59,970 nt of DNA. Source: Chloroflexota bacterium (GTDB lineage Bacteria > Chloroflexota > Anaerolineae > UBA1429). This document shows, piece by piece, positions 16,934 through 24,852 of the stretch. Under the pieces are notes generated by a model. It did not search any database and was not told the DNA's origin. It saw nothing but the letters and a program-made list of their open reading frames with translations. Position 1 is the stretch's first letter. Each line of letters begins with the position of its first letter. Location of the stretch: contig JAAYAW010000052.1 in NCBI GenBank assembly GCA_012719135.1, positions 1 to 59,970 on the forward strand, in the 5' to 3' direction. The position numbers and the translations under genes were made by a program.

Positions 16934-18034
16934 CTAGCGGAGATAGTCGCGCAACTGCGCACAGCGATACGGATGCCGGAGCCTCGCCAGTGCCTGATGT
17001 TCGATCTGGCGAATACGCTCGCGGGTCAAGCCGAACTTTTCGCCGACTTCCTCCAGGGTGTGCGCCTTGCCATCTCTGAGGCCAAACCGGAGGAGAAGGA
17101 TCCGGGTCTCTCTCGGGCTGAGCGCAGTCATCACCTCCTCCAGGGCTTCGCGAAGCAACTGGCGGTAGGCGACGTCCGTCGGGGAGGGGGCATCCTCATC
17201 CTCGATAAAGTCCCCGAACTCGGTATCGCCGTCGTCTCCCACAGGCCTCTCGAGCGACACTGGATAGCGCGAGATCCGCATCAGCCGCTCGATCTTGGTG
17301 ACGCTGAGCCCCGTCTGATCGGCGATCTCCTCAGGAGTGGCCCGCCTGCCCTCCTCCTGCTCGATCTGCTCGACGATGCGGTAGATGCGACGGATCTGAT
17401 CACCTGCGTGGACCGGCAACCGGATCAGCCGGCTTTGCTGAGCCAAGGCTCGCGTGATGCCCTGGCGGATCCACCAGGTAGCATAGGTGCTGAACTTGTA
17501 CCCGCGGTGATAGTCGAACTTTTCCACCGCCTTCATCAAGCCGATGTTGCCCTCCTGGATCAGATCCAGCATGGGCACGCCCTGCCCCAGGTACTTTTTC
17601 GCAACAGACACAACCAGCCTCGTGTTCGCCTCAACCAGGCGTGTGCGGGCTTGCTCTCCCAGCCGCACAACCTCTTCGAGGTCGTCGCGCTGTGCCTCGC
17701 TCAGCGTGGTGGAACGAAGTCTCTTCGAGGCCGCCACACCAGCCTCGATCCTCTTGGCCAGCATGACTTCTTCCTCAGCGGTGAGGAGCGCAACCTGGCC
17801 CATCTGCTTCAGATACAGGCTGACAGTATCGTCAGCAGCGATCCCCTCCAGATCCGCTCTCGTCCTCTTGCGCAGTAACTGCTCCTCCAGGAGGTCTCGA
17901 GTATCCTCTTTCTCGTCGGCCTCTTCCTCTTCTACCTCTTCCAGTTCCGCCACATCGGCATCGTCATCCTCGGCGATGTCCTCCTCGATCTCCTCTTCGG
18001 TCGCAGTACTGAACTCTTCTTCTCGCAATGCCAC
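16934..18034 (-). CDS. sigA: RNA polymerase sigma-70 factor (RpoD/SigA-type)
   Basis: A 366-residue sigma factor starting at a GTG after GAGGGAG. Residues 1-55 are strikingly acidic (runs of E and D) in place of a full region 1.1. Region 1.2 ([21 protein letters not shown]), region 2 with [12 protein letters not shown]-like and [18 protein letters not shown], the -10 recognition segment [13 protein letters not shown], region 3 and region 4.2 ([19 protein letters not shown]) are all present. It is probably the housekeeping sigma; a group 2 paralogue cannot be excluded. The promoter at 18279-18307 is separated from the gene by a strong terminator, suggesting a regulated leader or a small RNA. 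Confidence 0.93.
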   Translation of the reverse strand: MALREEEFSTATEEEIEEDIAEDDDADVAELEEVEEEEADEKEDTRDLLEEQLLRKRTRADLEGIAADDTVSLYLKQMGQVALLTAEEEVMLAKRIEAGVAASKRLRSTTLSEAQRDDLEEVVRLGEQARTRLVEANTRLVVSVAKKYLGQGVPMLDLIQEGNIGLMKAVEKFDYHRGYKFSTYATWWIRQGITRALAQQSRLIRLPVHAGDQIRRIYRIVEQIEQEEGRRATPEEIADQTGLSVTKIERLMRISRYPVSLERPVGDDGDTEFGDFIEDEDAPSPTDVAYRQLLREALEEVMTALSPRETRILLLRFGLRDGKAHTLEEVGEKFGLTRERIRQIEHQALARLRHPYRCAQLRDYLR

Positions 18035-18162
18035 TTGGACTCCCTCGTCTAAAAGCTAGGCATACGCTCGAAATCGGCCACGTACGCTACGGCATGCCGT
18101 CACGCCGGATACCTACTGCACCCCCTTTCACCCTCAATACGCATCCCCAGTGCCTCTGCAAC

Positions 18163-18215
18163 AAAAAAACCCGGCTCGTCTAGCCTGCGCGATACCGCAG
18201 GAGGCCGAGGCCGAG
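18163..18215 (-). terminator. Intrinsic terminator inside the sigma-factor leader
   Basis: On the minus strand, a two-part stem (outer CTCGGC-TCG against CGAGCCGGG, inner CCTGCG/CGCAGG with loop GTATCG) is followed at once by seven T residues. It lies 128 bases before the sigma-factor start and downstream of a consensus promoter, so it could be an attenuator, end a small RNA, or close the upstream CoA operon. Confidence 0.75.
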
Positions 18216-18272
18216 TGTGTAATCGTAGGGGTTCTCATGGCGCATCATTCACCATCCGCAAGAGAATCTACA
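18163..18272 (-). ncRNA. Candidate ~110-base leader or small RNA upstream of the sigma factor
   Basis: The segment between a predicted start site (about 18272) and the T-tract at 18163-18169. It can form a 5' stem (GGTT...CTC with GAGAACC) enclosing ATGG/CCAT, then the terminator hairpin. No known family is recognised. It is predicted only from promoter plus terminator. Confidence 0.4.
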
Positions 18273-18278
18273 ACCTCG

Positions 18279-18307
18279 ATTATAACAACAATCGGGCAGG
18301 CGGTCAA
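18279..18307 (-). promoter_or_regulatory. Consensus promoter upstream of the sigma-factor leader
   Basis: -35 TTGACC, 17-bp spacer, perfect -10 TATAAT on the minus strand, between the P1-peptidase stop (18334) and the terminator at 18163-18215. Confidence 0.75.
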
Positions 18308-18333
18308 CTAGCAGAAGCTGCTATCAGCGCAAT

Positions 18334-19293
18334 TCACCTAAATATGGCACATGCACCCGGAATACCCCCTACCGATTGTGCTTCCAGCACGGCGTTTGCG
18401 ATGGCGCGCGCCATCACCACAGCCGCCATCTCCGCCAGGAGCACCGGCTCGCCATCGACCTGATCGGTGGCCAATGCAAAGATCGTGTCCCCATCGTACA
18501 GCGTGTGCGCTGGCCGAACCACCCTCGCCAGCCCATCGTGCCCCGCGTGCGCCATCCGGTTGGCCCCGGAAACATCCAGCCTGGCGTTGGTAGCCAGGGT
18601 GCCAATGACGGTATTCCCCAGCAACGTATCGCTCGTACGGGCAGCCGGATCCAGCACGCTGAGCCATCCGCCGTCCGGCGCGCGCGCTCCGGCCAGAACC
18701 GTCCCCGTCTCGGGGTCCAGGATGTTCCCCAGGGCGTTCACGGCCACGAGCGCCCCCACAACGACATCTCCCCGCCGCAGGCTGGCCATCCCCAGGCCAC
18801 CCTTCATGGCGCAGGACATGCCAGCGAACTTGCCTACGGTAGCACCCATTCCCGCGCCGACGTTCCCCTGTTCAACCGCCCCATCCGTGGCCGACCGGGC
18901 GGCGGCATACCCCATAGCCGCGTCGGGACGGATGACGGCGCTCCCAAAGGAGAGATCGTACAACACCGCCGCCGGCAGAATGGGCACTCGAGCAGACCCG
19001 CTGTCGAAACCGACTCCTTCTTCCTCAAGATGGCGCATCACCCCATCGGCGGCTGCCAGGCCGAAGGCACTTCCTCCCGTCAGCAGGATCCCATGGATAC
19101 GCCCCACGAGCATCCCTGGCTGAAGTAGTGCCGTCTCCCGGGTTCCCGGTGCATAGCCCCGCACAACACCACTCGCGACACACCCCTGCGGCGGGCACAG
19201 GATGACCGTACAGCCGGTGTAGGCTTCACGGTCGGTGGCCTGGCCCACGCGGATCCTCGCGACATCTGTGATGCTGCCGGCGTATCTAGCCAT
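18334..19293 (-). CDS. P1-family (DmpA/BapA-like) aminopeptidase/amidase
   Basis: A 319-residue self-processing N-terminal-nucleophile hydrolase of the DmpA (S58/P1) family. Seen: ILLTGGSAFGLAAADGV, NVGAGMGATVGKF, MKGGLG, and the candidate processing segment GTLATNARLD late in the chain. Family members cleave N-terminal residues or beta-peptides; some act on amide bonds near pantothenate-like compounds. It is the last gene of the ECF/CoA operon and overlaps coaBC by 8 bp, so a role in releasing beta-alanine or pantothenate from peptides is plausible but unproven. Confidence 0.87.
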   Translation of the reverse strand: MARYAGSITDVARIRVGQATDREAYTGCTVILCPPQGCVASGVVRGYAPGTRETALLQPGMLVGRIHGILLTGGSAFGLAAADGVMRHLEEEGVGFDSGSARVPILPAAVLYDLSFGSAVIRPDAAMGYAAARSATDGAVEQGNVGAGMGATVGKFAGMSCAMKGGLGMASLRRGDVVVGALVAVNALGNILDPETGTVLAGARAPDGGWLSVLDPAARTSDTLLGNTVIGTLATNARLDVSGANRMAHAGHDGLARVVRPAHTLYDGDTIFALATDQVDGEPVLLAEMAAVVMARAIANAVLEAQSVGGIPGACAIFR

Positions 19294-20503
19294 AGCGCTC
19301 GCTCCACATGCCGTGCACCCGCTCCCAGATCCGCTCGGCGACCTCGAATTTCGACATCAACGGCAGAGTCACAGGAGCGGCATCGGACGCCAGGAGAACA
19401 ACGCGATTGTCCTCCACCTCAAACCCGGCATCGGTTGCCGACACATCGTTCGCCACCAGCAGATCGAGCCTCTTATGCGAGAGCTTCTGCGAGGCATTAG
19501 CGATCAGATCCTGCGTTTCGGCAGCAAAGCCGACCACGATACGCGGCCATCCATCGGCACGGAGATCGACAACCGAAGCCAGGATGTCGCGGGTTCGCTC
19601 CAACGAAAGAGTCAATCCCGCTTCGCTCTTCTTGATCTTTTCTGGCGCAGCGGACACAGGCCGGTAATCCGCCACAGCCGCTGCCATCACGAGCACATCG
19701 GTGTTCTCTCGTTCCCCGAGGACGGCGACGGCCATCTCCTCCGCGGTCCGCACGGCGACCTGGCGAACGCCATACACCCGGCCCAGTGCCGTCGGTGCAC
19801 TTATGAGGGTGACTGTCGCTCCCAGGTCTCGTGCGGCCTCCGCCAGTGCATATCCCATCCGGCCTGACGAGCGATTGGTGAGGTGCCGAACCGGATCCAG
19901 AGGCTCCTGCGTGCCCCCTGCCGTGATGAGCACCCGCATCCCGGCCAGCGGCCCCCGGCCCCCCAGTGTCTGCCGAATGGCGGCCAGGATCGTCTCCGTG
20001 GCAGGGAGCCTGCCCCGTCCGATTCGCCCGGAGGCCAATCTTCCCTCCTCCGGCGGTATGATCACCGCACCACGCGCCTCCAATGTGCGAACGTTCGCCA
20101 GAGTCGCGGCGTGCGCCCACATGTCCGCGTCCATCGCGGGCGCCAGCACCAGCGGAGCGGTGGTTGCCAGCACGGTGGTGGTCAGGAGGTTATCCGCCAG
20201 GCCTGTGGCCAGCTTGGAGATCGTATTGGCCGTAGCCGGGGCGATTACCACCAGATCCGCTTTCTTGGCCAGCGAGATGTGCGCCATATCGGTGCTATCC
20301 AGCAAACGGAACATATCGGTAGACACGGGTCGCTGGGTGATCGTCTGGAACGGAAGCGGTGTCACAAAGGCGAGCGCCGCCTCCGTCATGATCACGTCCA
20401 CGTGCGCCCCCGCCTGCACAAGCTTGCTGCACAGATCCACGGCTTTGTACGCCGCTATCCCGCCGGTCACGCCCAGCACAATGTTCTTTCCCTGCAGGAT
20501 CAT
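19286..20503 (-). CDS. coaBC: Bifunctional phosphopantothenoylcysteine decarboxylase / phosphopantothenate-cysteine ligase
   Basis: About 405 residues covering two steps of CoA synthesis. The N-terminal flavoprotein half (CoaC) has GVTGGIAAYKAVDL, PATANTISKLATGLADN and PAMDADMW. The C-terminal half (CoaB) begins near ITAGGTQEPLDPVRHLTNRS and has the SSGRMGYALA segment. The start is the ATG of MILQGKNIV, overlapping the coaX stop by 4 bp; the longer reading is rejected because it intrudes on coaX. It lies mid-operon, upstream of the P1 peptidase. Confidence 0.95.
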   Translation of the reverse strand: MILQGKNIVLGVTGGIAAYKAVDLCSKLVQAGAHVDVIMTEAALAFVTPLPFQTITQRPVSTDMFRLLDSTDMAHISLAKKADLVVIAPATANTISKLATGLADNLLTTTVLATTAPLVLAPAMDADMWAHAATLANVRTLEARGAVIIPPEEGRLASGRIGRGRLPATETILAAIRQTLGGRGPLAGMRVLITAGGTQEPLDPVRHLTNRSSGRMGYALAEAARDLGATVTLISAPTALGRVYGVRQVAVRTAEEMAVAVLGERENTDVLVMAAAVADYRPVSAAPEKIKKSEAGLTLSLERTRDILASVVDLRADGWPRIVVGFAAETQDLIANASQKLSHKRLDLLVANDVSATDAGFEVEDNRVVLLASDAAPVTLPLMSKFEVAERIWERVHGMWSERYG

Positions 20504-21273
20504 CTCGCCCCCCGGTTCAGATCGTAGATGATTCGCATGCCCTTCAGGGTAAGCCATGGATCTACGAACTCGATCACCGGCGTCTCTGCCGCGATGATCT
20601 CGGCCAGGCCTCCGGTGGCGATAACGCGCATGTTGGGCCCCAGTTCCGCGCGGAAACGGGCGACCAGGCCTTCAACCAGGCCCACATAGCCAAAGAGGAT
20701 CCCCGAGCGCATGGCATCCACGGTGTTCCCTCCGATCGCGCGGGGCGGACGCTGGAGGTCAACCCGTGGCAGCTTGGCGGTGCGCTGGAACAGCGCCTCC
20801 GCCGCCACCCGGACGCCGGGAGCGATGGCACCACCGAGATACTCACCCTGAGCCGAGAGAGCATCAAAGGTCGTGCCTGTACCAAAGTCCACGATGCAGG
20901 CCGGCCCGCCGTATTGCTGGTATGCCGCCGCCACGTTGATGACGCGATCCGCTCCGACTTCCTGCGGGCGATCGTAGCGAATGGACACCCCCGTGCGGGT
21001 TCCCGTACCCACCACCATCGGCTCGTGACCGAAATAGGCACGAACCATCTCCTGGAAACGGTCCGTGAGAGGTGGCACCACGCTGGCTATGATCACATCC
21101 TCAACCTGCTGAGCATGGTATCCAGCGTGCGCGAAAAGCCCCAGAACCACCATGGCGTACTCATCGGGCATGCGATCATGGTCGGTACTGATGCGCCAGT
21201 GAGTCAGCAGATCGTCACCGCTGTACAGACCCAGCACGATGTTCGTATTGCCCACATCGATGCACAGGAGCAT
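20500..21273 (-). CDS. coaX: Type III pantothenate kinase
   Basis: A 257-residue ASKHA-fold kinase that phosphorylates pantothenate, the first step of CoA synthesis, without feedback inhibition by CoA in studied members. Seen: N-terminal CIDVGNTNIVLGLY, a central VDFGTGTTFDAL with the conserved aspartate, and VIATGGLAEII. A GGGAGGGA ribosome site precedes the ATG. It follows the ECF substrate-binding gene by 21 bp and is coupled to coaBC, which supports pantothenate as the transported vitamin. Confidence 0.94.
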   Translation of the reverse strand: MLLCIDVGNTNIVLGLYSGDDLLTHWRISTDHDRMPDEYAMVVLGLFAHAGYHAQQVEDVIIASVVPPLTDRFQEMVRAYFGHEPMVVGTGTRTGVSIRYDRPQEVGADRVINVAAAYQQYGGPACIVDFGTGTTFDALSAQGEYLGGAIAPGVRVAAEALFQRTAKLPRVDLQRPPRAIGGNTVDAMRSGILFGYVGLVEGLVARFRAELGPNMRVIATGGLAEIIAAETPVIEFVDPWLTLKGMRIIYDLNRGAR

Positions 21274-21294
21274 GTCTATCCCTCCCGCTACAAC

Positions 21295-21996
21295 CTAGAG
21301 CTTGGATCGGTTGCGCCCCACCTGTCGGATCGCGCTGACGACCGCCACCACGATGATTGCAGAGACAACGGCCTCAGGGATCCCCTGCATGAAGCCTATG
21401 CTCAGGGCGACTTCGGGCGTTATCCCCGCCACCTGGCGTACCACCGCCGCGCCCAGAACCAGCACGGTGTTTGCGAGTGAGCCCGTTATTGCGGCAGCGG
21501 CCAGCCCGACTGCTGCCGTATCTCCTCTTCCCAGCCACCAGACTCCGAAACCGGCAGCCGACAACGCCAGAACTGCAATCGCGATACCCAGCCACAACAC
21601 GGACTGACTGACCACATAGGCGGCGGCCAGCACCGCCACCGCCAGCACCAGCAGCACGGCGGTCAATGCGGGCCGGCGCGCGCGCCGAAGGCCGTAGTAG
21701 ACCCACGCAGCCGCGACACCGATTAGCAGCCGCGGCAGTATGATCACGAATGGATCCTTAACGGGAACCAGCGGGCTCAGGAAGCTGGCGAAACCAAATC
21801 CCAGAGAGACGATGAGCCCGACGAGCGGCCCCTCAAGGATCCCGCCGATGATCGCGGGGATGTGGGCAATGGTGGCACTCCCGGCAGGGGTCGGGACCGG
21901 TATAAAGCCCACGGGCGTCAGCGCGAGAAGCAGCGTTACCGCCAGCAGCATGCCGGCTGTAACAATGCGGCGGATGCTTCGTTCCTGTTGTTCCAT
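21295..21996 (-). CDS. ECF transporter substrate-binding (S) component, candidate pantothenate type
   Basis: A 233-residue membrane protein with about six helices. The N-terminal basic stretch leads into ALTPVGFIPVPTPAGSATIAHIPAI and GPLVGLIVSLGFGFASF, typical of S components of energy-coupling-factor transporters. A GGGGGAG ribosome site precedes the ATG. It lies between ecfT (35 bp) and coaX (21 bp), so pantothenate (PanT role) is the best substrate guess from context and general resemblance. The central helices (about 110-150) are unusually Ala/Val-rich and less conserved-looking. Confidence 0.75.
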   Translation of the reverse strand: MEQQERSIRRIVTAGMLLAVTLLLALTPVGFIPVPTPAGSATIAHIPAIIGGILEGPLVGLIVSLGFGFASFLSPLVPVKDPFVIILPRLLIGVAAAWVYYGLRRARRPALTAVLLVLAVAVLAAAYVVSQSVLWLGIAIAVLALSAAGFGVWWLGRGDTAAVGLAAAAITGSLANTVLVLGAAVVRQVAGITPEVALSIGFMQGIPEAVVSAIIVVAVVSAIRQVGRNRSKL

Positions 21997-22031
21997 TTCT
22001 CCCCCAGTCTACAGCGAGTTCGAGCAGCACA

Positions 22032-22868
22032 CTAGAGCACAACCACAATCACCAGAAGGCCCACACTGATCGCCAGTGAGATCAGATCCTTTGCGTTCAG
22101 GCGCAACTCTCTCATGTAGGTGCGCCCGCGTCCGCCCTGGTAGCACCGCGCCAGAAGCGCCGTGCTGATTTCATCGACCCGTTGCAGAGCGTCGGCAAAC
22201 AGAGGCACCACGAGAGCCGCGGTTCTGCGCGCATTGCGCGCCAACTGCCAGGGCCTCTCAGGCCCGCCGGTGATGTCACGAGCCAACTGAGCGCGCTGCA
22301 CCGCCTCCAGTTCTTCGCCCAGGATCGGCAGAAAGCGCAAAGCGATCGCTCCGGTCAACGCAAGTTCGTGCCCCGGCAGGCCGATGCGGTTCAGAGGCAG
22401 CAGAAGCCGCTCCATTCCTGAGGCCAGGGCGCTGGCAGACGTTGTGGCGGTGAGCAGACCAACCAGCATTACCAGGGAGAGTAGCCGGACTATGGCGATC
22501 GCCGCGCCAATGACTCGCCCGAGTGATACGTCAGCCGCACCGACCTCCAACACGCCGATATCCGCTCCAGGCATCGCCGGATCCTGGTATCCAAAGAGCA
22601 ACTGGGAAACCGCCAGCACCGCCAGCACCGGGAGGACGGGGCGCAACACCGCTCCCGCCGCTCCCCTGGGCAGACGGGCGGCTCTGTAGGCGGCCGCAAT
22701 GAGCAGGAACAGCGCAGCCGTCACCCACCAGCGGGAGGCCAGGACGATGGCCACCGTCCAGAGCCCAAGACTACATAGCTTGACCCGCGGATCCAGCGTA
22801 TGAACCACCGAATCACCGGGCCAGAACCGCCCCAGGCTCGCGTTCCTCAGCGATGCAGCACGTGCCAC
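22032..22868 (-). CDS. ecfT: ECF transporter transmembrane component EcfT
   Basis: A 278-residue membrane protein with an N-terminal VHTLDPRVKL segment, several helices, and the coupling region RNARRTAALVVPLFADALQRVDEISTALLARCY, whose short basic Ala-Arg stretches fit the EcfT coupling helices that contact the ATPases. The start is a GTG after AGGAGG, overlapping the end of ecfA2 by 22 bp. It scaffolds the two ATPases and the S component. Confidence 0.9.
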   Translation of the reverse strand: MARAASLRNASLGRFWPGDSVVHTLDPRVKLCSLGLWTVAIVLASRWWVTAALFLLIAAAYRAARLPRGAAGAVLRPVLPVLAVLAVSQLLFGYQDPAMPGADIGVLEVGAADVSLGRVIGAAIAIVRLLSLVMLVGLLTATTSASALASGMERLLLPLNRIGLPGHELALTGAIALRFLPILGEELEAVQRAQLARDITGGPERPWQLARNARRTAALVVPLFADALQRVDEISTALLARCYQGGRGRTYMRELRLNAKDLISLAISVGLLVIVVVL

Positions 22869-23710
22869 AGCGCCTCCTCGACCTCCCCGTCGGAGAGCAG
22901 ACTCTGCCCGATGGGGATCCCATGTTCACGCAGGTCCTGAGCCAGCTCCGTGGCCTCCGGAACGGTGAGCCCGCAGCGCTCCATCAGGCTCGCATCGCCC
23001 AGCACCTCGCGCACAGCGCCACTCGCTACGGTGTGCCCTTTGACCAAGACCGACACAGAGTCTGCCATGTCGACCACTTCATCCATCTCGTTTGTGACCA
23101 GGACGATGGTGAGCCCTTGCTCAGACTGTAGTCGGTGCAACACCTCGTGAACCTGGCTGCGCCCGACCTGATCGAGCCCCGCCGTCGCCTCATCCAGCAC
23201 CAGGATGCGCGGTTGCATGGCCAGCACGCCGGCCAACGCGGCGCGACGCATCTCACCTCCGCTAAGCGCAAACGTGCGCCGGTCAACGAACGTCTCAAAG
23301 TCTAGCCCTACGGCCTCCATTGCCCAGCGCACGCGTCCCCTCAGGGATTCACCGCTCAAGCCCATCTGGCGCGGACCGTAGGCGATGTCATCTCCGACAT
23401 ACCGCTCAAAGAGTTGCTGATGCGGATGTTGCATGACCAGGCCAACCTGGGAGCGCAGTGCGCTCAAGTCGGCAGCCGGGTCGTGAGTGTCCAGGCCCAG
23501 GATGACCGCACGGCCACCCTCCTCCGGACGGAGCAGACCGTTCACGAAGGACACCAGCGTGGATTTGCCGGCACCGCTCGGGCCCACCAGCGCGACGATC
23601 TCTCCCTCGCTCACGGACAGGCTGGCGTCCACCAGCGCCGTCGCGGCCAGTTCTGTACCTGCCAGGTATGTATACGACAGGTGGCTCAGCTGAACGATGG
23701 GAGCGCTCAT
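22847..23710 (-). CDS. ecfA2: ECF transporter ATPase EcfA2
   Basis: ABC ATPase of about 287 residues. Walker A GPSGAGKST, Q-loop MQHPHQQLF, signature LSGGEMRRAALAG and Walker B ILVLDEATAGLD are all present, with a C-terminal extension of about 50 residues common in EcfA proteins. The start is the ATG of MSAPIVQLS, overlapping the ecfA1 stop by 4 bp. It probably pairs with EcfA1 as a heterodimer. Confidence 0.92.
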   Translation of the reverse strand: MSAPIVQLSHLSYTYLAGTELAATALVDASLSVSEGEIVALVGPSGAGKSTLVSFVNGLLRPEEGGRAVILGLDTHDPAADLSALRSQVGLVMQHPHQQLFERYVGDDIAYGPRQMGLSGESLRGRVRWAMEAVGLDFETFVDRRTFALSGGEMRRAALAGVLAMQPRILVLDEATAGLDQVGRSQVHEVLHRLQSEQGLTIVLVTNEMDEVVDMADSVSVLVKGHTVASGAVREVLGDASLMERCGLTVPEATELAQDLREHGIPIGQSLLSDGEVEEALWHVLHR

Positions 23711-24552
23711 CCCTCTCCCTCCCATAGCGCCACCACTCGTCGAACCAGCTCCTCGGCAGTGACGACGTCGCGCCCCAATTCAAGGCCCCGCCGGGCCAGC
23801 CCGCGCTCGACGGCCGCGGCAGGAGGAAGCGCCAACCCGTAGCCTTTGAGCGCATCATCCCGGGCAAAGACCTCTGCGGGGGCGCCCGTAAGCGCGATCT
23901 GGCCGCGTTCCATCACCACCACTCGCTTTGCGCGCGTCACCTCTGTCATATGATGCGTGACTGTGATGATGGTCATCCCGGCGCTGTATAGTTGCGTGAG
24001 CAGAGCCAGCAGACTGCCGCGGGACCTCGGATCCAGCGTCGCTGTAGCCTCATCGAGCACGAGGCACTGCGGCTCCATCGCCAGCATGGCGGCTACTGCG
24101 AGGCGCGCCTTTTCGCCTGAGGAAAGCAGGTGCGGGTCTCGAAGCTCCTGGCCGCACATTCCGACGCGTTCGATGGCGGAAGCAACGCGTCTGCGGATCT
24201 CTGCCGGCGGGACGCCAAGGTTCTCCGGGCCAAAGGCGACTTCGTCCTCCACCGAACTCGTCACGAACTGATTGTCCGGGTTCTGCAACACCATTCCGAC
24301 GGTCGCGCGGATGCCGACGAGGGCTGCCGCATCACGCGTGCTCGCTCCGTTCACACGCACGTCCCCAGAGGAGGGAGACAGCAGTCCGCTGAGGCACTTG
24401 GCCAGAGTCGACTTCCCTGACCCGTTCGGTCCGACGATCGCCAGATACTCGCCGCGCACGATATTGAGGCTCACGCCTCGCAACGCCTCGATGCTTTCTC
24501 CAGCGTTGCCGTATCGATAGTGCAGATCGCGAACGCTGATAAACGCGTCCAT
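23707..24552 (-). CDS. ecfA1: ECF transporter ATPase EcfA1
   Basis: ABC ATPase of 281 residues with Walker A GPNGSGKST, Q-loop LQNPDNQFV, signature LSSGEKARLAVA and Walker B CLVLDEATATLD. The start is the ATG of MDAFISVRD; the in-frame upstream codons pass through a terminator hairpin and are rejected. It is the first gene of the seven-gene ECF/CoA operon. Its leader contains a strong intrinsic terminator whose T-tract ends 12 bases before the ATG, so expression should depend on readthrough. Confidence 0.93.
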   Translation of the reverse strand: MDAFISVRDLHYRYGNAGESIEALRGVSLNIVRGEYLAIVGPNGSGKSTLAKCLSGLLSPSSGDVRVNGASTRDAAALVGIRATVGMVLQNPDNQFVTSSVEDEVAFGPENLGVPPAEIRRRVASAIERVGMCGQELRDPHLLSSGEKARLAVAAMLAMEPQCLVLDEATATLDPRSRGSLLALLTQLYSAGMTIITVTHHMTEVTRAKRVVVMERGQIALTGAPAEVFARDDALKGYGLALPPAAAVERGLARRGLELGRDVVTAEELVRRVVALWEGEG

Positions 24553-24564
24553 ACCGCCCCCACC

Positions 24565-24597
24565 AAAAAAAAGAGCCCCGCGCAGGACGCGCGGGGC
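24565..24597 (-). terminator. Intrinsic terminator (attenuator) in the ecfA1 leader
   Basis: On the minus strand, a perfect 9-bp stem GCCCCGCGC/GCGCGGGGC with loop GTCCT is followed by TC and eight T residues. No minus-strand gene lies upstream, so the only transcript it can stop is the one starting at the promoter at 24712-24739. Confidence 0.85.
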
Positions 24598-24705
24598 ACC
24601 ATCAGGCAAAGAACCAGGCCATTCTCCTGCCGTCTCGGTCGCAGCGCGATCCAAGCGACGTGTTGTCGGAACCCGCAAGGCTGGGCGCCTGTCGGTCGCC
24701 CGCTG
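24565..24705 (-). promoter_or_regulatory. Attenuator leader of the ECF/CoA operon, possible new riboswitch or peptide attenuator
   Basis: About 140 bases of leader. A 5' segment GCGGGCGACC (24703-24694) can pair with GGTGCCCCGC (24600-24591), 8 of 10 positions, which would break the terminator stem and act as antiterminator. Other local stems are GGGCG/CGCCC and GTCGC/GCGAC. A six-codon open frame encoding MAWFFA (24602-24622) ends right before the terminator. No known riboswitch consensus was recognised. Confidence 0.5.
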
Positions 24706-24711
24706 CCATGG

Positions 24712-24739
24712 ATTCTAGCACCGGAGAAGGAGCCGTCAA
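24712..24739 (-). promoter_or_regulatory. Promoter of the ECF/CoA operon
   Basis: -35 TTGACG, 16-bp spacer, -10 TAGAAT on the minus strand. Confidence 0.65.
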
Positions 24740-24775
24740 CTTTGGTACTCCTGCTCCGTCTGGCGATCCGCTGCC

Positions 24776-24805
24776 TTGCCAGCGAGGCCGGCGATCGCCT
24801 ATACT
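24776..24805 (+). promoter_or_regulatory. Putative promoter of the GH4 gene
   Basis: -35 TTGCCA, 18-bp spacer, -10 TATACT, 47 bases before the GH4 ATG. Confidence 0.5.
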
Positions 24806-24852
24806 CGCGTTGGCGTTCGCTAGCGGAAGAATCCAGAGCAGGAGATGCAAAG

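Noticed and set aside
24591-24600. T-box-like sequence before the ecfA1 terminator
   Set aside because: GGTGCCCCGCG only loosely resembles the TGGNACCGCG core, and no stem I or specifier loop of T-box size fits in the ~140-base leader.
24602-24850. 82-codon minus-strand open frame upstream of ecfA1
   Set aside because: It begins upstream of the predicted promoter, so most of it would not be transcribed; only the last six codons are considered as a possible leader peptide.
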